The notes: generated by a model from the letters alone, not told the origin. A DNA stretch of 64,000 nucleotides from Eutypa lata (GCA_022661535.1 JAKULF010000001.1:2232001-2296000), one strand, 5' to 3'; counted from the first letter of the stretch, positions 25,486-39,530 are shown. Translations and numbers: made by a program.

Positions 25486-26812
25486 ATGACTTCCTTAGAC
25501 AATTTGCTACAAGACGCAGTGGATGACGGCACGGCTCCTGGAATCGTCATCCTCGCCAAAGACAAAAAAGGTGAGTCTAGTGAATTGGCACGGGCCTCTC
25601 TTTTGTAGATGTGATGGCTAACTCCTTCAAAGGCAAAGTCGATATCGCGAAAGCGTTTTCTTCGGTGAATGGAACACCATACACTCTGGACACAGCCATG
25701 GTGATATCTTCCATGTCGAAGTTCCCTACATCAGTTGCCGCCCTGCAACTCGTCGACAAAGGCCTCGTCACGCTCGACGAGGACTTATCACCCTTGCTTG
25801 CCTCCCTCGGCGCTCAAGGCATCCTAAACTCCGTAGCTGACGACGGGACCCCAACCGTCAGCAAGCGACAGAACCCCATTACGCTGCGCCACCTTCTTAG
25901 CCACAGCTCTGGCGTGGGCTACCACTTTCTCGACAAGAGCCTCGGCAAGGTCCGAGCCACGCAGAAGAGGGAATCACCCAGCGGCACAGTGGAGGAGACG
26001 TGCGACCTACCGCTGCTGTTCGAGCCCGGCGAGGGCTGGGCCTACGGCTTCAGTCTCGACTGGGTCGGCCCGCTCGTCGAGAAACTAACCGGCGGCCTGA
26101 CGCTAGAGGAGTTCATGAAGGAGAACATCTGGGAGCCTCTCGGCGCCAACAGCGGCGGCTCCTCCACATTCTTCCCGGACCTCCACCCCGACGTGAGCAG
26201 CCGCCGCGTACCCATGGCGTTCCGCAGTGAGCCCGAGGGGGGCGCCGTCGAGAAACCAGGGGCCCCCAGCGTCGCCGATGGGCTGGAGTCCTGTTTCGGC
26301 GGACACGGCCTGGTCGCCAGTATGGCTGATTACTTCAAGATCGCGGAGTCGCTGCTTGCAGACGACGGGAAGCTCCTGACAAAGGAGACGACCGCCCGCA
26401 TGTTCGAGCCTCAGCTGACGCCCGCTAGCAAGGTGAAGCTGCAGCGGTTCATGGACACGCCCGACATGAAGATGCTCTTCCCCTCGCCGCCTATCGATCG
26501 CGACTACGGGCTCGGCGGGCTTCTTGTCGCCGAGGATGGCCATGCGTATTTTCGGAAGGGGGCTATGATGTGGGGTGGGGCTGCGAATCTCAACTGGGTA
26601 TGTATTGATACTAATTAAGCGTATACTTCTCCTTTCCTTCTGGCATCGAATGAAACGTCTACCTACTAACTGATTTGTAGTTTATTGATCGCTCTGCTGG
26701 GGTATGCGGCGTCTTTGGCGCTCAGGTTATGCCGCCGGGGGACACGAGAATGAGAGAGTTGATCAATGCTTTCCAGGCTGAGGTGTATCGGAGAGCGGAG
26801 AAGCTGCCATGA
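25486..26812 (+). CDS. Class C beta-lactamase-like serine hydrolase / transesterase
   Basis: Exons 25486-25570, 25633-26597 and 26681-26812 give 393 aa. Intron 1 is placed at 25571-25632 because a GGCTAAC branch precedes that acceptor and the join reads LAKDKKGKVDIAKAF. The nucleophile motif SxxK is SMSK in MVISSMSKFPTSVAALQLV. The Tyr motif lies in GEGWAYGFSLDWVG, and the C-terminal W-G-G triad in GAMMWGGAANLNWFIDRSAG. No signal peptide is seen, so it is probably cytosolic. The family includes LovD-type acyltransferases of polyketide pathways and many esterases, but no polyketide synthase lies in this window. Family and catalytic residues are seen; the reaction is not predicted. Confidence 0.88.
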
Positions 26813-29607
26813 CAAGGTGTGAATGGTCTTTTATATAATGTATGTGAGACGTGATTTATTTCTAGGTTGAATATCGTTTAGGCCTCGTTGCGAGAACTAC
26901 GAACCATACGGATGGAGATGTGAGTGGCCAGTTGCCATGGTTGAATTATGTTATAGCTAATAGATAATTATACCTAGATAGCTTATAATTACTCCAAGAA
27001 GTACAACCATGGTACCTATTAACAAATGGTTTGACGGTACCAACAAAGCGGTGTCGCTTTTGTTCTAATGCCAATGGTTATATTTAATATCACGGAGATA
27101 ATTCGCACGCGGTGTGAATATTTCGTAAAGTTCTACAGATGAAATGCTGTAACCATCTTGATGGTAGCTTAGTATCAACTTCTCTTTTTATTTCTCTAAA
27201 TAGCCGAGTAATCACATGGAGACTACCAGAGTCACTCATCGGATATTGTCCAGCTTATCCAGCAGAAAACATGATGCGCAAGTAGAACGAAAAGAAGAAG
27301 GAACGGGCAGCGCATACATTTTCTGTCAGCTGTGGATGCCGACTTCATCATGAAGCATAATTTAATCATAATGTATGTTCGATGCAAATGAAGGCAGTAG
27401 CTACGCACGTACGTTGTAAGCTTGAGAACATTGCTGTTTTAGCTGGGTGATTTCCCTGACGTGTATAGGCCGTATTCATTTAATGTATAGCCGTTCTTCT
27501 ACTTTTGCTCCTTGGCGTCTGAAATCAATCTTGTCTTACCGTCTTTGGAATATGCTTCCTTCGTACCTTGCAAGTTGTTTGGTAAAGGAGTAGAAAAGTA
27601 GACGAGGGTGCAACCTCAATAGCTGGGTACTTATTGTAGGCAGTTTGACCGTAATCGACTTTTGCCTCAGTTATCAAAGAACCCACGCTTTCGGCTTCGC
27701 TGTTGTTGCTGGGCCTCGTTTTCATCACAGGCATCAAAATGGTCAAAATTCAGCAAAATAGGGCTTCCCCGTTGCTTCACTGATAGTAATACTCCGGCAA
27801 GGAAGAGCCAACATGTCAGACATCTTGGATGTGAGAGGATGAAGAGAAGAGAGCTAAAACGGCTGTACGCGAGAGAGTCTGGAGAGAGGGGCCTTTTGAT
27901 GCAACACTTGGTTAGAGGGTCTGTGCGAATGGAATTTAAGGTTTAGGTAGGAAGTACTTACCTACCTAGGTAGGTACTAAACTTACCTAACTCGCCCGGC
28001 TAGTGGACGAGAGTTGGCCACATACATAGGTAGGTAGGCTTAGGTCGGGGCTAGAGTAGAAGGTCCCGGACTCAATCACTTTCCCCTTCTACGCTATAGG
28101 GAAGCATTATACATACACGCCCCCTTAGAGGTGCTTAATGAAAAGACTTAGCTAAGGAGGTAGGTATATAGGGTAGGAGAGTCGTCTTTAAGGGGGAGAC
28201 GTTAATATTGTATTTAACTAATAGGCTCTGCACTAATAGCTATGCCTTATATACATACACACGTATGTACATAAATATATTGGGTTTAAAATTGTCAGCA
28301 TCTAGGATAACAAGATGTGTTGTGTCAAAGTAGTTACGTTGTTTTTAAGGATCTTAAAGGGGACAAAGGGGCTCTAAGGAGCCAAGACATCAATGGCAAG
28401 GTAGCAGCAAGGTGTATGAGGTTATATCTAGCCTAGTATCCCTGATCGATACAAATACAGAATCAAGCTTCCTGGCAATAGCTGACAGGACCTTACATTC
28501 TGACAAACATAAATATATGTACCTAAGTATTTTAGTATCCAAGTATGCAATTCCAGACAGAAAATTGGTCGTGCCACTTATGTATTCTATGTTAAGAGGA
28601 TAAGTGAGTCTTAACATTGGCCTTTGTACATGGATAGATACATTATAATGGTCTCTGAGTTTAGAAACACTCCTTGTGTAATCTTCCACCTATATTAATA
28701 AACCCAACATAACCAGGAAGGTTGTCAGTTCGTAACAACACGTGGGTAGCGGTCTGTTTTTAACACTATGTTGCTGCGGGTTTGTTAGGAGGATATAGGG
28801 ATAGCCACGGTCCTATTGTGCAATTATGTTTCTAGGTATTAGAAAGGGGGTAAAATCAAGTATTGTCTTTGTGAAAACAAGAGATACCTAAAAGGGGTCT
28901 ACTAATACATGCTTGCTTAGATGAGGATATATATGGTCGAGTCAAATGATGACTAGCAAATTCATAGTATTGTGACGTCACAGGTAAGACTGGAGAGAGA
29001 AATAGGAACTTAGGTAGGTAGGTTCCATGACGGAAGGCTTTGCTTATAGTGCAAAAGTGAATGCCTTGTCATGGCGACCACTCCTTAGGTAGGAATCCAG
29101 CCTATCTCCAGGCTGATGTCTACCTATCGTGCTTCCTACCTAGGTATGTATTATACATACAGACCTGTTAGGCACCTGTCATAACAAGTGTTTTACAGAA
29201 CCTTAACCAGGTTTCTTCCCTCTTCCTTTGCTTTGTTTTAATTTTACTTCTTTTGTTTTATAAACGTTGTTAATTATAGTCTATAATATTATGTTAATGA
29301 TGAAGGTATTTTACACCGTTAGAAGTCAGAGCTACTAACATGAAATGGCCACTGCACTTACGCCTGGAGGCCTGGGACTAGAACATATATCTTCTTTTAA
29401 CCTTTCAGTAATTCGTTGAATTTTGGCAACGCTAAGTCTGGGTTAAAACCGCTCCACTATGAATTAATATAGAAGTATATTTTGTTAACGATATAAATGT
29501 GAAAGCACGAAATTGGTCACATGGGGTGGTACAGGGGATATATACCCTTCAGAGTTGCGTTTGATGAAACTGTTTAGACACATGAAAAGGAACCTAATAT
29601 AAATATA
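26813..29607. other. Long intergenic region, no supportable gene
   Basis: About 2.8 kb. It contains the 18 bp perfect palindrome TACCTACCTAGGTAGGTA (27959-27976), further ACCTA/TAGGT copies near 28026 and 29011, and TACCTAGGTA at 29137-29146. ORFs of up to 99 codons are present but none looks conserved. Confidence 0.55.
27959..27976. repeat. Perfect 18 bp palindrome of the ACCTAGGT family
   Basis: TACCTACCTAGGTAGGTA equals its own reverse complement. Shorter versions of this motif recur through the intergenic parts of the window. Confidence 0.8.
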
Positions 29608-30514
29608 TCAATGAGCGAAGAATAATGTGGCTTCCGAGTCGGACTGCCTGATCCTCCTATTTGCCCGCACTAGCATTGCCTTCATCACCCAAGCGCCAGC
29701 AGCACAAGCTACACAGAAAGCCGCGCTGCTCGCCATGGGGATAATGTAGCGCGGCTCATCCCAGCTCGGCCAGAGATACGGTGTCCAGATGAAGCTAATG
29801 CTAGCGCTGGTATTGACAATAGCCAGAGCAGCCGCCTTCTTCTCCTTGGTCTGACCACACGTGCTGCCCACCCAGCCGAGCAGAATCGAATTCACTCCGT
29901 ATGTGCCGACGGTAAATACACACATCGCGAAGTATCGGGCGCCCGTGTTCATTGTGACGCAAGCTAGGACGAAACCAAAGCAAGCGACCGCTTTAGAGAT
30001 GGTGATGTGCCAAGTCCGCTCGTTGAAACGCCCGGACGACCAGGCGTAGAGAACCGAGAGGCAGCCTGCGACGAGATAAGGCGGGCATGTGAGCACCAAT
30101 GTTATGGTAGTGTTGAACCCGAGTGTTTCTACTATAGTCGGGAAGAAGTTCTGTATAAGTAGCCAATTAGATCCATGTTCACCAAGGTAATGCACTAGTA
30201 CAGTAACATCAAAAAAACCAATGTGCATACCTTGAATCCGTTCGTGGCTAGATGCATGTGCTGCATATATATGAAAACCCAGACTTTCGGGTCGACGATT
30301 GCTTCTTTGAGGCCGGTCCACGTACTCCCGTTGCTTTTGCCGCCGACTGTGTCCCGGGCGATTCTATCGTGTGCTAATTGGCGTTCCTCTGGCGTCAACC
30401 ATCTAGTGGTGAGGGGTTCATCGGGTAGGGTGAAGCAGGCCATGATAGCCAAGACGAATGTCACGGCTCCCTGGATTATGAATAGCCATTGCCACCCGGA
30501 GAGTCCATTGACGT
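29608..30514 (-). pseudogene. MFS transporter, 3' (C-terminal) part, cut off by the 9 kb insertion
   Basis: This is the C-terminal portion of an allantoate-permease/Tna1-type MFS transporter. The rest of exon 3 runs 30514-30231, the intron 30230-30151 (donor GTATGC, acceptor ATACAG), and exon 4 30150-29608 ends in TGA. It begins NGLSGWQWLFIIQGAVTFVL, a loop and helix typical of the family. It then has the cytoplasmic loop, FFPTIVETLGFNTTITLVLT, and four or five more membrane helices including LAIVNTSASISFIWTPYLWP. No stop or frameshift is seen in this half. Counting the target duplication once, the two halves add to 1458 coding bases (485 aa), the usual size. The element breaks the codon GGA of NGLSG, so the intact protein cannot be made without removing the insert. 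Confidence 0.85.
30506..30514. repeat. Left 9 bp target-site duplication (CATTGACGT)
   Basis: Identical to 39522-39530 and directly abutting both ends of the AT-rich insert. Keeping one copy restores the MFS reading frame exactly (GLRDVN-GLSGWQW). Confidence 0.85.
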
Positions 30515-33500
30515 AAGGTTCGAGATGGTTACTTAATGATTAACCACTGAAAAACCACTAGTGAATGGGTTAAAAATGAATTAACTTATTATAGTGTAAT
30601 TTTTTAATAAATAACCATTAATAAAAAAATTAATTAATAATTAATTAATAATTTTAAAATTAATTATAATTAATTATTTAATTAATAATTAATTATAAGT
30701 ATTTTTTTATATTAAATTATTATTTTAATATTTACGAAATATATTAATTTATAATAATAAAACGATATATATTAAAAATTTAATTTAATATTAAACTTTA
30801 AAAATTAAAAATATAATATTATAAATATTATATTAAATTTCGTATTAAATATACGTATTAATGTTTATATTAATTTTTAATTAAAATAAAACGTAAATTT
30901 TAAATATTATATAAAGTTTTTTTTAAATACGTATATTAATTTTTATATTAATTTCCGTATAAATTAATATGCAAAAAAACTAAAAAATTAAGTTATTTTA
31001 ATATTTAATAAACGAAAAAATTAAAATTTACGTTATAAATATTAATATAATTATAAAATATATACGAACTTAAATAATATATAAAAGTTAACGAAAAATT
31101 ATTTATATCGTTAACGTTATTATTTTATAAAAGTATAAATAAAATATTTATAATTCGTTTTTTCTTTTAAATATATTTAATTAAAAACTTATTATTTTCG
31201 TAATATTTAATAAACTTTAATATAACTTTTCGTTTTTTAATTATAATTTACGTAAAAGTTATAATAATAACGATTATAAATTTTAAAAACGTAATTATAA
31301 AATCGAAATAATTTTAATAAATTAAAATTATTATATAACGAATTTAATATATTAATTATATATTTTTTTATTAAATGATAATTTTTTTAATATAAATAAT
31401 ATATAAATTAATAATTAAATAATTATTAAAGTTAATTAATACGTTAATTAATACGTTATTTATTAATTATAAAAATTACGATTATTAATTTAATAACTTT
31501 TTATAATACATTTATTATTAATTTTATTATTTTAACGTTTTTATTAAATTTAATTTTATTTATAATGTTTTAAGTAATTTTATAAATTAAACGTTAAAAA
31601 AAAATCTTTAAAATAATAAATTTTAAATAAGCGATTTTTTATTTATTATAAATTTTTCGTAAAATAATAATTAAAAAATTAAATATTAATATATAATAAT
31701 AAAATATAATATATTATAATATAAAAAACTTATTATTAAGTTTAAAACGTTATTTATATATAAAAAAAAATAACGAAAAAAATTATTTTATTACGTATAA
31801 TATAAGCTTTAATAACGCGAGAAATACTTTATTTATTTTTTTTTTTTTATAAGTTTACTTTTTTTTTTATTTTTATTTACGTCGTTTAACATTAATTAAT
31901 ATACGAATTAATACGCGAATTAATACGAAATAATAAAAGTATTTATTTAAAAACTTCGTTTACGTTATTATTAAATAAACTTTTAAAATAATATTAAAAT
32001 TATTTAAAAAATTAAATTTATTAATTAAATTTAATTTAAACCGATAATTATAATAAATTATAATCGTAAAGAATATTTAATATTATTATAAATAAATAAT
32101 TAAAATAATAATTATTTAATAATAAAAATTATAAATTTAATAATTATTATATATTTAATTATTTATTATAATTTATTAAAATTTATAAATTTATAATAAT
32201 TAAAAATAAATAATAAACTTTTATTAATAATATTATATATAATATTAAATTAAATTTTTAAATTATTATTTTTTTAATATTTTTAAAAAAACGTATTTTT
32301 ATTTATAATTTATTAATATAATTTATTTATTATTTTTATTTTTATTATTATTATTTTTATTATTTTTTACTTTTTAATAAGTTTTATTTATATTAATATA
32401 TTAAATAAAATTTAAAATTTTTAAATAATATATTATTATTTATTAATATTTAATTTAAAAGTAATAATTTTATTATTTATATTAATTTATATATTAATTT
32501 TAATTTATAATTATAACTTTATTTTTTAATTTTTAAAATTTAAATTTAACGATTTAATTAAATTATTTTTATTTATATTACGTTTTTTTATATTATATAT
32601 CGTTTTTATTATATATACGTTTAAGTAATAAATGTTTTATTAATAATAATATTTATTTTTTAATGCTTAAGTTTTCGTTTAATTAATTATTTATCTTTAC
32701 GTTAAACTTTATTCGTAATTACTTTTACTTTTTATTTTATTTTTTTAAATTTAATTTTATTATTTTAATTTTATTTCGCGTTTATTTTTAAAATATAAAA
32801 TCGAAAAAAGATTATTTAAAGTTAAAATTATTTATTATTTCGAAAATTAAAGTTAATTCGTAATTCGTTAAAAGATTAATTAATACTTTAAAATTTATTT
32901 TTAAAAATAATATATAAAATATATTTTATAACTTTTTTTTTTTTAAAAAAATATTATATTTTTTTTTATATTTATTAATTAATTTATAAAAAACGTTTAA
33001 TAAAGTAAAAAAGATATTTTTTAAATAAATCGTAATTAAAAATATAATTTAAAATGTTTTTAATTAAATTTTTAATTAATTAAATTAATAAATTAATTAA
33101 GTTTAATTTTATATTTATTTTATTAAAACGATTTTAAATTAAATATAAAGAATATTATAAGTAAATATAATAAAATTAAACATTTTTTTTTAAATTAACT
33201 TAAAATTAAAAAACGATTTAATTCGATTTAAAGTTTAATTATATTAATTAATATATTAATTATAAAATAAAATATTAATATAAATTACGAATTTATTTTA
33301 AAAAACTTATTAATAATTACATTTAATAATATTTATAATATTAATTATTAATTTATATTATTTAAATTAAAAGTTATAAATAATTATTTAATATTAATAA
33401 ATATTTAAATATATTAATTATTATTACGTATCTTTTTAAGTAAATTTAAATAATTACTTATAATTTTTATAAATTTTATTTTTTTATATTATTATTTTCT

Positions 33501-36500
33501 TTATATTTTATTTAAATAATTATTATATTTTTAATAATATAATTTATATATTTTTTTTAAATAACGAATCGTTTTATTTTTAATATAATTATTTTTAAAT
33601 TTTCCGTTAAAAAATTTATTTTATTTATTAAAATATTTAAAATTTACGTTTATACTTATTAAAAATAATAATATAATAATAATTAAAATTATTTTATTTC
33701 GTTTAAAAGCTTTTTTTTAATATATTTTTAATTTTACGAAAAAAGTTATAATAACTTTAAATAATTTATTTAATTATATAAAATAAAGTTTTTTTTTAAT
33801 TTATCTTTTAAATATATTTTACACTTTAATAAATGTTTAATTATAACTTTATATTTAATAAAAACGTAATTAATATTACTTTAATAAAAAAAATTAAATA
33901 TATTAATAATTAAAATAAAAATCTTTATAATATCGATAATATAATTTAAAATTTTAAAAATATTTTTCGTAAATTATATATTTTTATTAATTTTTTTCTT
34001 TTTAATATATCTTTTAATTATTTTTTATAATTTATAAATATAAAGTAATATAATTATAATAAAACTTTATTATAACTTATAATTACGAATAAACTTTAAC
34101 GTTTATTTTATATTTAATAACTTATTTTTTATAAATTTATTTTAAATTTTTTAAAATGTAAATTATCGTTTATTATTTATATAAATATAATTAATAAATT
34201 ATTATATTTAAAATTTAAATTAATACGTAAATTAATACGATAAAATATATTTAATATATTTCTTTTAATATATTATAAGTATTATTTAATACATTTTTAA
34301 ATATTTTAACTTTACTTTTTTTATTTACGAATATTTTTTTTTTCTTTTTTAAAATTCGTTATTAAATTTATTTTTAAATATTAAAAAATATTACCGTTAA
34401 TAATTTATAATATATATAAGAAATAATATAAGTAATTAACGTTTTATATTTAGCTTTTATTTATATTATAACGTATATAATTCTTTTTAAAAAACTTTTA
34501 TAAATATTTAATATAAAAGTTAAACTTATCGTTTATAATAATAATTTAAAACCGAAAAATAAGTTTATATTTATATAATACGTTATAAATTAACTTTATA
34601 TTAAACTTAACGTTTTTATTTTTATACTTTTATACGTTAATTAATACGTAATATATCGTTTAATTTTTATCGATAAAATAAACGTATATATTTTAAAAGT
34701 AATATTATAACTTTAAGTTTAATTATATATTATAAATAATAAATATATATAAATTAAATATAATGTTTTAAAGTTAACGTTTAATGTAATATTTAATATA
34801 TTTATAATAACGATTAATTAACATTTAAATTAAAAATAATTAATAATTAAATTATAAATACTTAATAAAAACCTTAAAATAAATATCGTTAACTTTATTT
34901 AATAATAAACTTATAAAAATTCACGCATTAATAATTAAGCGATTTTTAATTAAAAGTATTACATTTAACTTTTCTTTATTTTAAAATAAAAGCGAATTAA
35001 TATAAAAATTAATATAAAAGTTATATTTAAATAACGTATTATTTCTTTATTTATTTTAATTCGTTTTATTATATTAATACTTTTAATATATTTTTTAAAG
35101 TTTAAATAATTTTTTAACGATAATATATTATTATTATTTAATTTAACATTTTATTTTAAATAAAATAAAAATATATTATATTTTTTATAAATTATTATAA
35201 GTTTATTTTTAACGATTATTATATTTTATTAAAATTCGTTTTATATATTCGAAAATTATTACGCTTTAAAAATATAAAATATAAAATTAATATATTAAAT
35301 ATTTTTATTATTTTTTTTTATTTTTAACTTTAATTATATTTTATTAGTTTTTTTTTTATAATTTTTATTTAATTACGTTTTTTTTTATTAACTTTTTTAT
35401 AAATCTTTATAATTTTTTATTATTTTTAAAATACATTTTATAATTCTTTTATATATACGTAATATATAAATTTATTAATTATATATAACGTAAAATTAAA
35501 TTAAAATTTAAAAAAAACGCTTAAATTATTTTTTAAATTTTTTTTAAATAATATATCGAAATTTAAAAATAAATTATTATTATTTTAATTTTAATTAAAA
35601 AAGCTTAATAATATATTAAAGCTTTTAAAAAGATTCGATATAAAGTTTAATATAAAGTTCGATAATAATCGATATAAAAATATTAAAATTAAATTATTTC
35701 TTAATTTAATAAATATTACTTTATTATTAAATTAATTAAACGTTTAACTTAAGTTTTTTACATTAATAAATATATAAAATATATTACGTTTATAATAACT
35801 TAAAATATAATAAATAAAAAATATTAAAATTTAAAAGTAAATATTATATAATAACGAAAAAATTAAAAACTTTAATATTTTTACATTTACTTTTATTAAT
35901 AAATTAATTAATATAATAATTAATATAAAAATATAATATATATAACTTTATATAATGTTTTATAATTAATTCGAATTAAAGTTATTATTTATTATATATT
36001 AAATATATATTTATAATTATTTTTTATTATAAAACGAAAAAAAATTATTTTTTTTATATATTAATTAAAATGTTATTAATTTTTAAAAATACATTATTTT
36101 TTTTAAAAAATTTTTTAAATTATTTTTTTTAAAAAATAACTTTAAATAAATTCTTTAATAATAATATATTTAAAAAGATTTATTAAAAAAATTTAAAAGT
36201 TTTAAAAATATTTTAAAACGAAATTTATAAAAATTAAAAAATTAAAGATTTATATAATAAACTTAATATTTTTTAATTTCGTTTTATTAACTTATAATAC
36301 GATTTAAGTTTTTAAATAACGTTATTAAAATAACTTAAATATTAAATTCGAACGTATTATATATTTTTTTATTTTTAAATAAAAATAAAATAAATAAATT
36401 AAACTTTATAATATACGTTATTATTAAAAATTTTATAATAAAAAATTTAACTTATTAATAAATATTAATAACTTAAAAGATTTTTTAAAAAATAACGCGA

Positions 36501-39500
36501 AAAAAGCTTATAACGGCTTATAAAGAAAAGTAAAAGCGTTGTTTTAAATTTAATAATAAATTTTAAATAAATTAATACGTAAATTAATATAATTTAATAT
36601 ATAAATAATTATTACTTTTTATAAAATTAAAAAGCTTTAAAAAATAATTATTTTATATATTTTAAAATTATTATTTTAACGATTAATTTATAAGATTATA
36701 TTTAATATAAAAAGTATTAAATTTTACATTTAAAGTTTAACTTTAATTACTTTATAAAAAATAATTAAAAAAAATTAATTTCGATATTTATATATAATTA
36801 ATTATATGTTATTTATATTAAAGAAATTATTATTATATTAAAAAACGTATATTTTATTAAAAAACTATTAAAAATAATAAATTCGAATTTTTATTTTTAA
36901 TATAATATAAATATAATTAATATTAACGATTAATTTTACATTATAATAAATTTTATAATGTTTTAATTACTTGTAATTTAATCGAAAAAATTCACTTTTA
37001 AAAAAATTTATTTATTTATTTTTTATTATTATTTATAAAATAATTTTAATATATATAATATTATATTTTCTTTTAATATATAAATCTTTTATATAATATT
37101 TAATTTCGTATTAATTAATATAAAAATTATTATAAAAATAAAAGATTATTTATTTTTAATTTAAATTATTAATAAATTAAATTAATTATAAGTTTATTAT
37201 TTAATAAATTAATATTATAATTATTATATTTCTTTTATTATATTAATTAATATTTTTATTTTTATTTTTTTTTATTATATAATAATTTTCTTTTTATAAA
37301 TAAAATAAATATAATATAATAATTTATTTTAATATATTAATTCTTATATTAATCTTTATATTAATTTATTATAAATTATTATAAATCTTTTTTAAAAATA
37401 TAATAATATTAATTTATTTTTAATTAATTTCTTTAAAAAACGAAAAATAAAAAATTAATTATTAACGAATGTTTATATTATAAAAGCTTGTAATTATATT
37501 ATAAACTTTAACGTTAATTAAGCTTATATTAAAAAGGTTAAAGTTATTATAAAATAAAAGTAACGTTAAAAAAGAATTAAATAATTAAAAAATTATTTAA
37601 ATATTATAAAAAAGAAATTTATTAAAACGGCATTTATTAATGCTTACGTAAAAGTTAATTTATAAGTTATATTATATTTCGTATTAATTTTTATATTAAT
37701 TTTATATAATAAACGAAAAAATTAATATTTTTAATAAATTACTTTTTAATATAATATTAATTTAATTATTTATAATATTTATATAATTAAAAATTATAAA
37801 GATATTAATTAATTAAATAATAAAGAAAAATATAAATTATAAATTAATTTTAAAAAAAAGCGTTAATTTATTATTATTATTTTTAATAAAATTTATTTTT
37901 TTATTAATAAAACGATCGATTTATTTATTAATAAATTAAATACAAATTAAGATTTATTTTTTATTAAAAAAAAATTATTAAAACTTCGTAATAAAATTAT
38001 AAAAATAATTACTTTTTTCGATTTATATTTATTTTATAATTAATATTTTAAGCTTTTCGTTTTAAATATATAAATATAAATAAAAACTTAATTATTATAT
38101 TTATAAAATATTATTAATAACTTTTAACTTAAGTTATTATCGTTTTTTATTTATAATTAAAAAAATATAAATATATTACTTTTTAAACATTAATTAAATA
38201 ATATAATATTAAATAAATTAAAGTATAATTATAATTAATATAACGATTAATATTTATTTTAATAATATATAAGTTTTTTTATACGCTTGTTATATATTTT
38301 AAATTTAAACTTTATAACTTTTTATATAAACGTTTTATTATAAATTATAATTTATAAAGAATTAACTTTATACTTCGTTACGTTTATTTAATAACGTTAT
38401 AAATTAATATTATATAAAAAAAAAATTAAAATATATATTCTTTAATATATACGTTACTTTAATATAATATTTAAATGTATTACTTTAATTAACGTTAAAA
38501 GAAATTAATATTTTATATTTTTTTTTATAAATAAATCTTTTAAAACTTTATAATTAAAAAAAATAATTTAAAAAATTATATATCGTTATAAAAAAGCAAG
38601 CATTAAAGTAATAATAAATGTTATACGTATTAATTTTTATATTAATTTAAAATTAACGATTTATAATAAAATAATATAATATTAATATTAATATTTAATT
38701 TAATATTTTTAATATTTTTATTTTTTTATTTTTAATTTTATTTATCTTTTTAATATTATAAACATAATTAAAGAAATTATTAATTAAAGTTATATAATTA
38801 AAGGTTTTAAATTTAATAAAAATATTTAAATTATATTATTTAATTATTATTTTAATTAACTTAATGTTATAATTAATTAAATTATTAACGATAAAAAACG
38901 TTTTTATATAAAAAGCGTTAAAATTATTATTATACTTTTAATTATATTAAAGTTTATTAATATTATATTTCGTTTATTTATATATTTAAATTTAAAATTA
39001 AAAACTTTATTATTTAAATTAAACTTTATTAATAATATCGAAAAAAACGAAAACGTAATCGACGTTATAAATAAAAATTCGAATAATAATAAATATTAAT
39101 AACTTTTATTTTAATTACTTTTAAAGATTTAATATTTTAATTATAAAGTTATAAATAAATAAATAAATTCTTTATAATAAATTTAATATAAATTATTAAA
39201 TTAATACGTTAATTAATACGTAATTAATAAAATAAAAAACAAGTTTTTATTTTATTTTAATAAATTATTAATTTATAATATATATATATTAAATTAATTA
39301 TTATATATAAATTATAATTATATTTTATAAATAAATATAATTATAATTTATTTCGTATAAAAAATATTTTATAATTTATAATTAACTATTTGCAAATGGT
39401 TAACCGTAGTTAAAAAAATTACTTATAGGTTTAAAAAAATTAACCATAGTTACCCACGGACCCACTATGGTTAATTATGGGTTGAAAAAAACGAATAAAT

Positions 39501-39521
39501 GGGTGGTTAATACGAACTCTA
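30515..39521. mobile_element. 9,007 bp RIP-saturated transposable element inserted in the MFS gene
   Basis: The block is bounded exactly by a 9 bp direct duplication. G+C is extremely low: 8 of 60 bases at 31081-31140 and 3 of 60 at 31321-31380. No open frame over 60 codons exists inside. Remaining cytosines are mostly in CpG, and CpA/TpG is nearly absent, as expected of RIP or a similar C-to-T process acting on repeats. There is no LTR pair and no TG...CA ends. The termini (about the first 90 and last 140 bp) escaped mutation and carry TGGTTA/TTAACCA subterminal motifs. The 9 bp duplication suits a Mutator-like (MULE/Hop) element; if one base matches by chance, an 8 bp hAT or KDZ-type element fits. 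The coding content is too degraded to classify. Confidence 0.85.
39438..39476. repeat. Subterminal inverted repeat (hairpin) of the inserted element
   Basis: Perfect 13 bp arms, AATTAACCATAGT (39438-39450) and ACTATGGTTAATT (39464-39476), are separated by a 13 nt spacer. A further related unit, GGTTAACCGTAGTTA, lies just inside. This could be a transposase-binding site. Confidence 0.7.
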
Positions 39522-39530
39522 CATTGACGT
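39522..39530. repeat. Right 9 bp target-site duplication (CATTGACGT)
   Basis: The second copy of the duplication, inside the coding sequence DVN of the MFS exon 3. Confidence 0.85.

Noticed and set aside
25571..25608. A 38 bp intron in the beta-lactamase-like gene
   Set aside because: Too short for a fungal intron and without a branch site. The acceptor at 25632 has a GGCTAAC branch and gives a better family match.
30515..39521. AT-rich block as a centromere or mitochondrial insertion
   Set aside because: The edges are base-precise with a 9 bp target duplication inside a coding exon, the size is that of a transposon, and the CpA/CpC loss is mutational rather than compositional.
30515..39521. 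LTR retrotransposon
   Set aside because: No terminal direct repeats, no TG...CA ends, and the target duplication is longer than the 4-6 bp usual for LTR elements.
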